Shown here piece after piece: positions 43,751 to 52,708 of a stretch of DNA of 64,000 bases. The notes under the pieces were generated by a model that searched no databases, had not been told where the DNA came from, and saw nothing but the letters and a program-made list of their open reading frames with translations. The translations under genes were made by a program, and so were the position numbers. The stretch spans positions 16,965-80,964 of the forward strand of contig CAYUOH010000011.1 of NCBI GenBank assembly GCA_964446385.1, written 5' to 3'. Within the stretch, counting starts at the first letter, position 1; each line of letters begins with the position of its first letter. Source of the stretch: CAYSRC01 sp964446385. Lineage in GTDB: Bacteria; Bacillota; Clostridia; Oscillospirales; Ruminococcaceae.

Positions 43751-45775
43751 TTATTCCTTGAAAAGCTTCACGTAAATAGGTGATTCCTCCAGATTAACCT
43801 TCGGAGGATTGGGTTTTGCGCAAATGAACAGTATATTGTTAATTGGTTTGAGGCATGCCAAATCAAGCTCAAATAAAACATCCACAGCTGCGTAAAGTTT
43901 TCCCTGAGGCATATCGGAGAAAGCGAAAAGCATGCCTTTATCGGAACACAGAATCGGCTCGTTCCGGATTTTTTTGTATACCTGACCAATTACGTCACGA
44001 TTCAGCGCCAGGGCCCCGATATCCTCGGGACCGGGTACACCGGATTTCAGTCTGCGGTAGTTTCCGACCGATTCGAAATCCCTGCCAGGGCCTCCAACGG
44101 GGCTTATTTCCATATATTTTATCGAAATGCACGGTTTGCGGTTACAGGCTGAATAAATCGAAAGACTCAGTGCGGCGTCGACCATATCCCCGATCTTGAA
44201 AGGAAGCTGCTCGGGTTTTTTCCCGAAATAGGCACCTGTCAGGCTTTTGCCATTCTTCTTTATGGTAACACGTGAATGACCGTCGCCCATGGGATTGGTC
44301 GCCGCAATATACGCGTCACAGATTGCAAAGACCGGTTCATCATTCATACATCCGAAGGGCTGCATAAGCGAAAGGTTCGCCACGTTTTCTTCGGTGATAA
44401 GCTCCGGCTCAATAACTGCGTCTATGTAAAGGCGCGGAATAGGGGGAAGATTTTCACCGCAGTATGCGATAATTCTCTTTTTGAATTCGGGAATGTTTTC
44501 TTTGGGAAGTGAGAATCCTGCCGCTATATTGTGACCGCCGTACTTCTCAAGAAGCTCCCCGCAGGAGGCAATGGCGTTATAAAGTGAAAAATCTTTCACT
44601 CCCCTGCCGCTTCCGCGTCCGGTGTTTCCCTCGATAGAAATCACAACGGCGGGCTTTCCATATATCTCGGTAAGCCTTGAGCAGGTAATACCGATTATTC
44701 CGGGATGAAGATCCTCCGCAGCGACGACGATAATGGACGCTGCAGCTGTATCTCTGTCCTTTTCAACCAGTTCGATTATTCTTTCAGTTGTTTCCTGCTC
44801 AGTTTTCTTACGGAGATTGTTCAGTTCCTCGATTTTCTGTGCATACAGCATTGCCTCATCGTGATTATCGGAAAGAAGAAGCTTAAGAGCAAGAGTACTG
44901 TCCTCCATGCGTCCGGCTGCGTTCAAGCGGGGGCCTATTGCAAAGGACATAGTCCTTGCATCGGCATCCTCTGTCTGAACACCTGCGGTCTCAAGTATGG
45001 CGAAAAGACCGGGTGCATCGCAATCAGCCAGTTGGGCCAGCCCGTTTTTTACTATGGCGCGGTTTTCATCCAGAAGTGGCATTATATCGGATATTGTCCC
45101 CAGAGCAACAAGCCACCCGTAGGATTCAAGGATATCCTCTGTATCGCAGCCCTCAACCGCCGCAGCAAGTTTAGCAGCCACGCCGACTCCCGCATAGCGT
45201 TTAAACACGGATGGGTCATCCTTGCGCAGAGGATCCACCACCGCCACAGCGTCGGGCAGAACAGCAGGAGGTAGATGATGGTCAGTTACAACAGTATCGA
45301 TACCTCGTGAAGAGGCATACGCTATTTCATCAAACGCAGATATTCCGTTGTCAACCGTGATTATCAGCGAAACGTTATGCTGTTTTAGGTTTTCTATTGC
45401 AGAATTGGAAAGTCCGTACCCCTCTGAGTCTCTGGAGGGCAGCATGCACAGCACGTTGGCACCGACCGACTGCAGATACAGATATATCAGAGATGTAGAT
45501 GTCAGTCCGTCTACGTCATAGTCCCCGAAAACGGCGATAGTCTCCCCGTCGTCAAGCGCTTTTCTGATTCTTTCGACAGCCTTGTCCATGTCGGTCATAT
45601 TCATCGGATCAGACATTGGATAATCTGCATTTAAAAAAGCGAGAGTATCCTCTGCCCCTGTGAAACCTCTGGCCGCGAGTGCAAGAGCCGTAAGTTCGGT
45701 GACGCCGGGAATCTGTTTGATCCGTTCAATATATTCACTTTTCGGATCAGGCATTACCCATCTCTTTACTGACAT
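43751..45775 (-). CDS. recJ: single-stranded-DNA exonuclease RecJ
   Basis: 5'-3' ssDNA exonuclease for recombination and mismatch repair. The 674 residues have the DHH-phosphoesterase motifs AVFGDYDVDGLTS (about 80-92), IITVDNGIS, and VVTDHHLPP. DHHA1 features follow, with AGRMEDS and IAAGFSLPKENI, and an OB-fold region lies near 455-560. The length exceeds 565-residue E. coli RecJ by a C-terminal extension (about 575-674), usual in Firmicutes. It lies between the FAD protein gene and rel. Confidence 0.93.
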   Translation of the reverse strand: MSVKRWVMPDPKSEYIERIKQIPGVTELTALALAARGFTGAEDTLAFLNADYPMSDPMNMTDMDKAVERIRKALDDGETIAVFGDYDVDGLTSTSLIYLYLQSVGANVLCMLPSRDSEGYGLSNSAIENLKQHNVSLIITVDNGISAFDEIAYASSRGIDTVVTDHHLPPAVLPDAVAVVDPLRKDDPSVFKRYAGVGVAAKLAAAVEGCDTEDILESYGWLVALGTISDIMPLLDENRAIVKNGLAQLADCDAPGLFAILETAGVQTEDADARTMSFAIGPRLNAAGRMEDSTLALKLLLSDNHDEAMLYAQKIEELNNLRKKTEQETTERIIELVEKDRDTAAASIIVVAAEDLHPGIIGITCSRLTEIYGKPAVVISIEGNTGRGSGRGVKDFSLYNAIASCGELLEKYGGHNIAAGFSLPKENIPEFKKRIIAYCGENLPPIPRLYIDAVIEPELITEENVANLSLMQPFGCMNDEPVFAICDAYIAATNPMGDGHSRVTIKKNGKSLTGAYFGKKPEQLPFKIGDMVDAALSLSIYSACNRKPCISIKYMEISPVGGPGRDFESVGNYRRLKSGVPGPEDIGALALNRDVIGQVYKKIRNEPILCSDKGMLFAFSDMPQGKLYAAVDVLFELDLACLKPINNILFICAKPNPPKVNLEESPIYVKLFKE

Positions 45776-45796
45776 TGTTTATAACCACCTACTCAT

Positions 45797-47383
45797 TTAG
45801 TTCGGTTTATACTGTTCAATGATTCTTATAGCAGTTTTCAGTCCGTCCACCGCAGCGCTGGAGATTCCTCCGGCGTAACCGGCGCCTTCGCCCGCCGGAT
45901 AAATACAGGGCTTTCCCTCTGCTGTTCTGAACTCATTTCTTTTTATTCTTACCGGAGATGATGTGCGTGTCTCAGGCCCGGTAAGCAGACCGTTTTGGTC
46001 GAATCCCTTAATTTTGTGTCCGAATGCAGTAATTCCGCTGCGGATGTATTCCGCAAGGCCAAAGCCGAGAACCTCGCCAAGCGGCGCGCATATCACCCCG
46101 GGCATATAGGTAGGTTCTACCCCGGATCCATCCAGAGACAAACCACCGGAAATAAACGATTTCACCGACTGGGCAGGGGCTCTGTAATCGGAACACGCCG
46201 CGGCAAAGGCCCTGCGCTCTATCTCACGCTGAAAATCTATCGCCCTGAACGGATCGTTTTCAAAATCCGCAGGGGATACGGACACCGCGACTGCCGAGTT
46301 TGCGTTTCTTCCGTCACGTGAGTACATGCTCATACCGTTGGTAACCACTCCGCCCTCTTCGGAGGACGCAGCTACAACTTTTCCCCCGGGGCACATGCAG
46401 AACGTGTATACCGTCCTGTCGCCTACTTTCTGGGAAAGACTGTATTCGCCGGGTGGAAGGCCTCTGCTACCCGCCGCGGCACCATACAGACCCCGGTCAA
46501 TCAGAGTCTGGGAGTGTTCTATTCTGAAACCTACCGAGAAGGGCTTGGCATTCAGTTCAAAACCTCTTGCCCCGAGCATCCCGAAGGTATCGCGTGCACT
46601 GTGTCCGCAGGCAAGAACAAGTACGGAGGTCTCGATTTCACTTCCATTTTCTGAATGAGCAACAGCATGCCCCCCCGGCGGGAAGGAAATATCGGTAAGC
46701 GGACTGTTAAACCGGATTTCACCGCCCAGCTCTATAATATACCGACGCATGTTTTTCACAATCACGCGGAGATTATCTGTGCCAATATGAGGCTTTGCCC
46801 TGTACATGATATCGCCGGGCGCGCCGAAATCGCAGAAACGTTCAAGCACATAGTCACAGAGGGGATCGTTTATTCTCGTAACAAGTTTTCCGTCTGAAAA
46901 GGTCCCCGCACCACCCTCTCCGAACTGGACGTTGGAGGAGGTATCAATCCCTTTCCCCGACCAAAAACCGTCGACCAAAGCAGCCCGGGTATCAATATCG
47001 CTCCCGCGTTCAAGAACAATAGGCCGGTAACCGTATTCCGCCAGAAGGCAGGCACAGAACATTCCCGCCGGACCGAATCCGGCAACCACCGGACGGCTGT
47101 ATAGCTTTTCGGTTCCTATAACAGGATTGACCGAAACCTTTTCAAAGGCGGCAACATGGTCATTTTCGGAAATAATTAGACTCTCAAGCTCAGGGTTTGC
47201 GGTCTCCACCGTAACGGAACATACATAGCAGTATTTACCGTGTCTTGAATCCAGCGACATTTTACGAAGACGTGCGGAAAAGATATCGGATTTCTTTATA
47301 CTGATATTTTCAAGCGCGCTTTTCGGAGCGTCGGTTTCGGGATTGGAGGACAGCGGCAGACGGATATCAGTAACAATAATCAT
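45797..47383 (-). CDS. FAD-dependent oxidoreductase, COG2509 family
   Basis: A 528-residue flavoprotein of unknown substrate. An N-terminal region (about 1-95) resembles a small ferredoxin-like domain. The FAD-binding fold starts VAGFGPAGMFCACLLAEYGY (about 99-118), with QFGEGGAGTFSDGKL, the conserved HIGTDNL, and the C-terminal YPAGEGAGYAGGISSAAVDG that closes the flavin site. No membrane segment. Its start codon overlaps the cdaR stop (ATGA), so it is co-translated with the c-di-AMP control gene. Confidence 0.85.
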   Translation of the reverse strand: MIIVTDIRLPLSSNPETDAPKSALENISIKKSDIFSARLRKMSLDSRHGKYCYVCSVTVETANPELESLIISENDHVAAFEKVSVNPVIGTEKLYSRPVVAGFGPAGMFCACLLAEYGYRPIVLERGSDIDTRAALVDGFWSGKGIDTSSNVQFGEGGAGTFSDGKLVTRINDPLCDYVLERFCDFGAPGDIMYRAKPHIGTDNLRVIVKNMRRYIIELGGEIRFNSPLTDISFPPGGHAVAHSENGSEIETSVLVLACGHSARDTFGMLGARGFELNAKPFSVGFRIEHSQTLIDRGLYGAAAGSRGLPPGEYSLSQKVGDRTVYTFCMCPGGKVVAASSEEGGVVTNGMSMYSRDGRNANSAVAVSVSPADFENDPFRAIDFQREIERRAFAAACSDYRAPAQSVKSFISGGLSLDGSGVEPTYMPGVICAPLGEVLGFGLAEYIRSGITAFGHKIKGFDQNGLLTGPETRTSSPVRIKRNEFRTAEGKPCIYPAGEGAGYAGGISSAAVDGLKTAIRIIEQYKPN

Positions 47384-48657
47384 GATTGTCTGTGTTCCAC
47401 GTCTACCGTGACCATATAACTACCGGTAGCCCAGCAGGTCTTATTCGACGTTACCGTGAAATGAACTGGCAGCGTATAGGTACCGCTCTCGACGCTGAAA
47501 TCATCCATATTGATGACCGCCACGACCGAGCCTGCGGACAGCACCTCAACATCGGCAGCCGGGCCGATCAAATTTACCCCGGCTATGGATTTGTTGTTGA
47601 CCTTTATCTCATAGTTCGCGGGGATGTTTTCGACCCTGATATCTGAAATGTTCAGCTTTTTTTCGGCAAGATCCTTCTTGAGGAATGTAACCGCCACACT
47701 GTCAATGTTGTCAAGATTTTCCATTCCGTTCGGAAGCTCTACGTCGAAGACGTAACTTTCACCCAGCTTGAATCTTCCGAGGTCGACGTAGCCTATCGTA
47801 CGCATACTCATGTTGTCCACAGCGGAGGCGGGGCCGGCAATCTGAAGGCTAGATTTGCTTAGAACATACTCCAGGATACCGATATCAAATCCCTCCGGTA
47901 TATTGGAAAACCCGATATCAAGGTCTATAACGCCCTTTTTCAGGACCGGAATAGTTATGTCAACCTCTTCGGTATCCATTCTGACCGTTGCAGAGGTAAT
48001 TACATTTCCGGATTCGTTGACAAGCGAAATTGGAACACTCTGCTTAACGGTTTCGGTCAGATTACCGCTCACGCTGCATACTGCCACGGCAGACCCTATC
48101 TTGCTTATTTCATTTTCAGGACCGGTGAGCGTTATTTCCGAGGGAGAAGCAGCAATATTACCAATTATATAACCATCGGCGGCGGCATGACCGCTTAAGT
48201 CTATTGTCACAGGGACTTTTTTAGTTACGGAGCTGTCGAAAGTGACCGATATACTAGTAGCAGATATTTCGGTAACCTCTACGCCGCCTGCGGAATTGTT
48301 TATAGACACATTAAGTGGAATATCGTATGTACCGGCACCCTTAACAGATGAAAACACTGGAGTCACGTTGAATGACGACGTGTTAAGCGTCGCAATCACG
48401 TTAATATTGCCGCTTACGGTGATATCCACATAGCGATCGCTTTTATCTACAATATCCAGGCTGAGATTTTGGTAGGAAGATGCGTTTGCAGACAACGCGA
48501 CCTTGACCCCCTTTATTGTACGGTCCCTGGTAGTATTGATCTGGAACGAAACCAGCATCCACGCTACAAAAGCCAACAGCACCGAAATAACAATCTGAAA
48601 GGAGGTCCTTTCGTAGAATTTAAGTATGTTTTTTTCAGAAGTTTTTCTTTCAACCAT
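47380..48657 (-). CDS. cdaR: CdaR (YbbR-domain) regulator of diadenylate cyclase
   Basis: A 425-residue membrane-anchored, extracytoplasmic protein that modulates CdaA. One membrane segment lies at about 19-40 (FQIVISVLLAFVAWMLVSFQ), followed by about four YbbR repeats, each with a V..V.G..N.I..I pattern (for example GPENEISKIGSAVAV and GPASAVDNM). The start at ATG 48657 lies inside the last codons of cdaA (8-base overlap). A TTG seven codons earlier is possible but less likely. Paired with cdaA as in most Firmicutes; glmM, the usual third gene, is absent here. Confidence 0.92.
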   Translation of the reverse strand: MVERKTSEKNILKFYERTSFQIVISVLLAFVAWMLVSFQINTTRDRTIKGVKVALSANASSYQNLSLDIVDKSDRYVDITVSGNINVIATLNTSSFNVTPVFSSVKGAGTYDIPLNVSINNSAGGVEVTEISATSISVTFDSSVTKKVPVTIDLSGHAAADGYIIGNIAASPSEITLTGPENEISKIGSAVAVCSVSGNLTETVKQSVPISLVNESGNVITSATVRMDTEEVDITIPVLKKGVIDLDIGFSNIPEGFDIGILEYVLSKSSLQIAGPASAVDNMSMRTIGYVDLGRFKLGESYVFDVELPNGMENLDNIDSVAVTFLKKDLAEKKLNISDIRVENIPANYEIKVNNKSIAGVNLIGPAADVEVLSAGSVVAVINMDDFSVESGTYTLPVHFTVTSNKTCWATGSYMVTVDVEHRQS

Positions 48658-49522
48658 TTTTCTTAAACAATCTCCCAAAGAATCCCGTCCGTTCGAATTC
48701 TTCCTCCGGACTGGGAATTATTTCGTTCTGAAGTATTCTCAGCAGGTTAGTCCTGTCAAGATGACGGAGAATCACTCCGTCCTGAGCCACCGAAATAAGA
48801 CCGGTTTCTTCGGAAACAACCACAACTACAGCATCGGAAACCTCAGAGATACCGATGGCCGCACGATGCCGGGTGCCCATGTCTCGGCTGAGATCCTGGT
48901 TTTTCGAAACCGGAAGCAGGCAGCCCGCGGCCGCAACCCGGCCGTCACGGATAATCACCGCGCCGTCGTGCAGGGGGGTACCCTCGTAGAATATTGTTTC
49001 AAGCAGGTCTTCGTTGACACCTGAATTCAGCGGAGAACCGGTTTCGATTATTTCATCCAGCATGTACTTGCGCTCTATTACTATGAGTGCACCAGTTCTG
49101 GTTTTAGACATGCTTTCTGCGCTGTCGCTAATGGTTACAAGCGCGTCTCGCCAGCGGGTTTCAGCCTCGGTGGACACGTGGCCGGACAGAAGTGAAATAT
49201 GCTCAAGGCCGGTCTTCCCGAGATGTTCGAGCGCACGGCGAAGCTCGGGCTGGAACACGACAACCAAAGCAATAAGGCCAAACTGAAGTAAACTCGACAA
49301 AAGTGTGTTCAGTGTATTTAGCCCTATTATCCAGGAAATAAAATATATCAGGCCGATAAAAGCGATACCGCGGATAAGCGTCCAACTATGGCTGTTCGTG
49401 GCAAATTTGAGCACAGCATAAAAAAGCAGCGCCACCACAGCTATATCGATTATGTCCACTAATCCGAAGGTGTTTTTGAAAAGGTTAAACACCTCGGATA
49501 ACCAGTTTTGAAGTTGCTGCAA
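48650..49522 (-). CDS. cdaA: diadenylate cyclase CdaA
   Basis: Membrane enzyme condensing two ATP to c-di-AMP, which governs potassium and osmolyte balance. The 290 residues have three N-terminal membrane helices (about 20-85) and the DAC domain. The motifs are LHDGAVIIRDGRVAAAGCLL (the DGA motif, about 177-196) and MGTRHRAAIGISE (the RHR motif, about 211-223). The start is TTG at 49522 with GGAGG 9 bases upstream. It follows ispDF after 24 bases and overlaps cdaR. Confidence 0.95.
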   Translation of the reverse strand: MQQLQNWLSEVFNLFKNTFGLVDIIDIAVVALLFYAVLKFATNSHSWTLIRGIAFIGLIYFISWIIGLNTLNTLLSSLLQFGLIALVVVFQPELRRALEHLGKTGLEHISLLSGHVSTEAETRWRDALVTISDSAESMSKTRTGALIVIERKYMLDEIIETGSPLNSGVNEDLLETIFYEGTPLHDGAVIIRDGRVAAAGCLLPVSKNQDLSRDMGTRHRAAIGISEVSDAVVVVVSEETGLISVAQDGVILRHLDRTNLLRILQNEIIPSPEEEFERTGFFGRLFKKNG

Positions 49523-49546
49523 AATATATTTCCTCCGATTAATCGG

Positions 49547-50686
49547 TTACTGCTTAATCATTACAACGGCGTGCGCCGCTACTGCCGAGCCGTCGCCCGT
49601 GAACCCGAGGCCCTCCTCAGTGGTGGCCTTGACGTTCACGCAGCTGCCATCAACGGCGGTCCGCGATGCGATAATCGTCCGCATCTCATCGATATATAAC
49701 CTTAATTTCGGTGCCTGGCATATGATTGTAATATCAATGTTTTCTATTTCGAAAAGTTTTTCAGAAAGCATCCGGCATACCTCGTCCAATAGGACGAGAC
49801 TGTCTATGTCTTTGTATTTCGGATCGCTGTCGGAGAACCATAATCCGATATCCCCCAGAGCGGCGGCACCCAGAAGCGCGTCGCACAGCGCGTGTACCGC
49901 AACGTCGGCGTCGGAATGCCCCAGGAGACCCTTTTTATAAGGGATTTTCACGCCACAAAGAACAAGCTCACGTCCTTCGACCATACGGTGAACGTCATAT
50001 CCGTGTCCGACTCTTGTTTGTTTTATTCTCTGAGCGATTTCTCCTGCCCGGGATATATCGGCCATTGTTGTTATTTTTATATTAGTTTCTTCCCCGGGAA
50101 TTATCAGTACAGGAAACCCGGCCTTTTCTGCAAGTGCACAGTCGTCGGTTTCTTCGCCCCCAGCCTGCAGTGCAGCAAGATAGATATCCTTTTTGAAAAC
50201 CTGGGGGGTCTGTACCCTTATCAGGCCGTCGCGGCTCACCGTTTCAGTAATGAAACCGGACCCGTCAACCCTTTTTACCGTATCGGAAACGGCAACCCCC
50301 GGCGCGCAGGCGCCCTTTTCGACTGCGCCGGCAATCGTAGCCTTAACAAGATCAACGGAAACAAAAGGCCTTGCGCCGTCGTGAATCGCGAAATAACCGG
50401 TACGTTCATCGCATGCGCCGACTCCGTTTGCAACAGAGCGTGAACGAGTTTTACCGCCCCCGATTATTTTTAACGGTTTGCTACATACGGGAAGAAGTGA
50501 TTTTGTCTCTTCGAACTTATCGGGAGGACAAACGACGATTATTTCCGAAACACTTTCGCACGCGTCAAATGCCTTTACCGTTCGCGCAAGTACGGGAATA
50601 CCGCCGACATAAAGCGACATTTTATTCACGCCGCCCATACGGGAAGAACGGCCGGCGGCTACAATAATCGCGGATACATACGGCAT
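49547..50686 (-). CDS. ispDF: IspDF: fused MEP cytidylyltransferase / MECDP synthase
   Basis: Two steps of non-mevalonate isoprenoid synthesis in one 379-residue polypeptide. Residues 1-222 are IspD, with IIVAAGRSSRMGG (7-19) for CTP binding, IHDGARPFV (101-109) and RVQTPQVF (157-164). From R225, VGHGYDVHRM starts IspF, with metal ligands in GYDVH and in GHSDADVAVHALCDALLG; the ending VKATTEEGLGFTGDG is standard. Fused IspDF is known in several bacteria. IspE, the step between, is not in the window. The start has GGAGGG at 7 bases. Confidence 0.95.
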   Translation of the reverse strand: MPYVSAIIVAAGRSSRMGGVNKMSLYVGGIPVLARTVKAFDACESVSEIIVVCPPDKFEETKSLLPVCSKPLKIIGGGKTRSRSVANGVGACDERTGYFAIHDGARPFVSVDLVKATIAGAVEKGACAPGVAVSDTVKRVDGSGFITETVSRDGLIRVQTPQVFKKDIYLAALQAGGEETDDCALAEKAGFPVLIIPGEETNIKITTMADISRAGEIAQRIKQTRVGHGYDVHRMVEGRELVLCGVKIPYKKGLLGHSDADVAVHALCDALLGAAALGDIGLWFSDSDPKYKDIDSLVLLDEVCRMLSEKLFEIENIDITIICQAPKLRLYIDEMRTIIASRTAVDGSCVNVKATTEEGLGFTGDGSAVAAHAVVMIKQ

Positions 50687-50863
50687 CCCTGTACCCTCCT
50701 TTAATAAATAGGTATACTAACACTTATACATCGTAAATAATAGCATTTTATAAACAGTAATACAATTCAAAAGGCCTATTTGTTACCAATTTGAAACCGG
50801 TTGATTTTGCTCGTCCATATCTATAAAATGGAGTTTAACATTCATTCTCCACGGAGGAAATAA

Positions 50864-52636
50864 ATGAGGAAATCTCTCTCTCTGATAGTATTGATATTTT
50901 TTCTTTCCGCTGTCCTTTTCACAGGCTGCTCGGCCAAAGAATCCCCGGAAGCCGAAAGCGAACCGCTCTACGACCCGGAAATGTATATCTGCCTTGCCGC
51001 AGGTTCGGATAAAGCGATACTGCCCGACGGAGACACATCCCCTCTGACAGTAACCGGCAACAGCGCTCTGGACATCAGACTTGTTCCTTCCGAAGTGATA
51101 GCTCTGCTCGGCGGTACAGTCACGGATGATTCGGTATCCGTCGGCCCGGTTTCTCTTGAGGGAGAGGCTTATGATTTTAACCCTGACGAACCAGACTCGC
51201 TTGATTTTTTCAGAAGAACTCTCGGGCTATGCTGTGACGTCTACGGTGATTTTGTACGCATCGGTTATTCCCCTAATTTGCTCGACGCGGAAAAACGCGC
51301 GTCGGTAAGAGAAATCCTCGGCTGCGCGGGTCTCTCCCTTCCTGAAATCCCCGTATCGGAAAAAGAAACTATCATTGACCCGCATATCCGTGTCAGCTAC
51401 GACGTTCTTGTCGAGCAATGCAATCTGCTTGCCGAAGAATACCCGGAGCTTGTATCGGTATTCTACCCCGCAAAATCTGTTGAGGAACGCAAGATACCTG
51501 TTATTACCCTCGGAAGGGGCAGCAGGGCGATATTCTACAGTGCATCAATCCACGCAAGCGAGTTCATCACGACCAACATACTTATTAATATGGTTGACCG
51601 TTACGCGGCAGGTTACTATTCTGACAGCCGCGAGCCAGGATATATCTCCTTCCGTGAGTTGCTTGACAACGTTACATTCTACATCGTTCCCCAGATAAAC
51701 CCTGACGGTGTTAATATCGCCCAGAACGGATACCACGCAAGCGAAAGCTACCCCGTTTGGACCTACAGCCGCCAAGGCCTAGGCTACGCCTCCACCTACA
51801 AGGCAAATGTCCGCGGCGTGGATTTGAACAGAAATTTCCCCTACAAATGGGATCCCATGAAGGAAAACGGCATCACATGGCCTTGCACCAAATATTTCTG
51901 CGGCTACGAGGCAGCAAGCGAGCCCGAAACCGTATTGATGATTAATCTCGGTCAGAGCATTCCCTGGGAGATGTTCGCCGACTTTCATAAATTCGGTGAA
52001 ACCTTATATTGGATAGATTCCGACAGCTCCGACCATCGCGAGCGTTACGGCCACGTTGCGGAACGTATTCTCGACGATTCGGGCTATGACGACGCAGGAA
52101 CCGAAAACATTGAAGGATTCGGCGGATACTGTTCTAACTACATGAGAAACGTTTACGACCGTTTTTCATGCACTGTGGAAACCAACCTTTACTACGATTG
52201 GAATGAAAAGCAGTTCGAGAAGATAGACATAAACATTTGGCGTATCGGCCTTGTGATGGGCGAAGAACTTATGAAAATGAACGACCAGGCGGAGGGCTTT
52301 CAGTACTTTATGAACGGGCGACGTATCCTCGTGGAGTCCGATGAAGCGGATGGGATGTACGAAAGAGGCATAACATATCCCACTTTCGAAAGACTCTGCG
52401 AATACTGCAATGTCGAAATTGATCTCTTCATAGACAAGGAATCACAAGACGTGGTCTCCTCCTACGGCGAGCCTGCGGTGCTTTTCAGTGCGATGACTCT
52501 CTCTGAGATCCCCGAAGGAAATCTGGCAGTAAAAACCGGTAAAGACACATGGATTGACGGCACCTTGCTGCTGACTCAGGCAGGAATAGGCTGCGAGCTG
52601 CTAGATAACTCGGTATACATCTTGTTTGATAAATAA
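50864..52636 (+). CDS. lipoprotein M14-family metallocarboxypeptidase
   Basis: Predicted cell-surface zinc peptidase of 590 residues. The signal peptide ends at a lipobox with C22 (FTGCS). The M14 domain (about 175-450) has zinc ligands H230 and E233 in SIHASEF and H375 in ADFHKFGE. Substrate-binding elements are NPDG (279-282) and GVDLNRNFPYKW (318-329), and the catalytic Glu is E439 in CTVETNLYY. Residues 40-160 and the last 110 residues resemble stalk-like modules with VPSEVIALLGGTV and NLAVKTGKDTWIDG, which look like copper-amine-oxidase-N type repeats; that reading is tentative. Monocistronic. Confidence 0.87.
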   Translation: MRKSLSLIVLIFFLSAVLFTGCSAKESPEAESEPLYDPEMYICLAAGSDKAILPDGDTSPLTVTGNSALDIRLVPSEVIALLGGTVTDDSVSVGPVSLEGEAYDFNPDEPDSLDFFRRTLGLCCDVYGDFVRIGYSPNLLDAEKRASVREILGCAGLSLPEIPVSEKETIIDPHIRVSYDVLVEQCNLLAEEYPELVSVFYPAKSVEERKIPVITLGRGSRAIFYSASIHASEFITTNILINMVDRYAAGYYSDSREPGYISFRELLDNVTFYIVPQINPDGVNIAQNGYHASESYPVWTYSRQGLGYASTYKANVRGVDLNRNFPYKWDPMKENGITWPCTKYFCGYEAASEPETVLMINLGQSIPWEMFADFHKFGETLYWIDSDSSDHRERYGHVAERILDDSGYDDAGTENIEGFGGYCSNYMRNVYDRFSCTVETNLYYDWNEKQFEKIDINIWRIGLVMGEELMKMNDQAEGFQYFMNGRRILVESDEADGMYERGITYPTFERLCEYCNVEIDLFIDKESQDVVSSYGEPAVLFSAMTLSEIPEGNLAVKTGKDTWIDGTLLLTQAGIGCELLDNSVYILFDK

Positions 52637-52649
52637 ACACTGTATGTTG

Positions 52650-52678
52650 TTGTAATAACTCTCCCGTTTTGTTATTAT
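52650..52678 (+). promoter_or_regulatory. promoter for glyS
   Basis: TTGTAA (52650-52655), 17-base spacer, TATTAT (52673-52678), about 30 bases before the ATG. The leader is too short for a T-box. Confidence 0.55.
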
Positions 52679-52708
52679 TTAGAGGTAATTTTTTAAGGAG
52701 CGATATTC

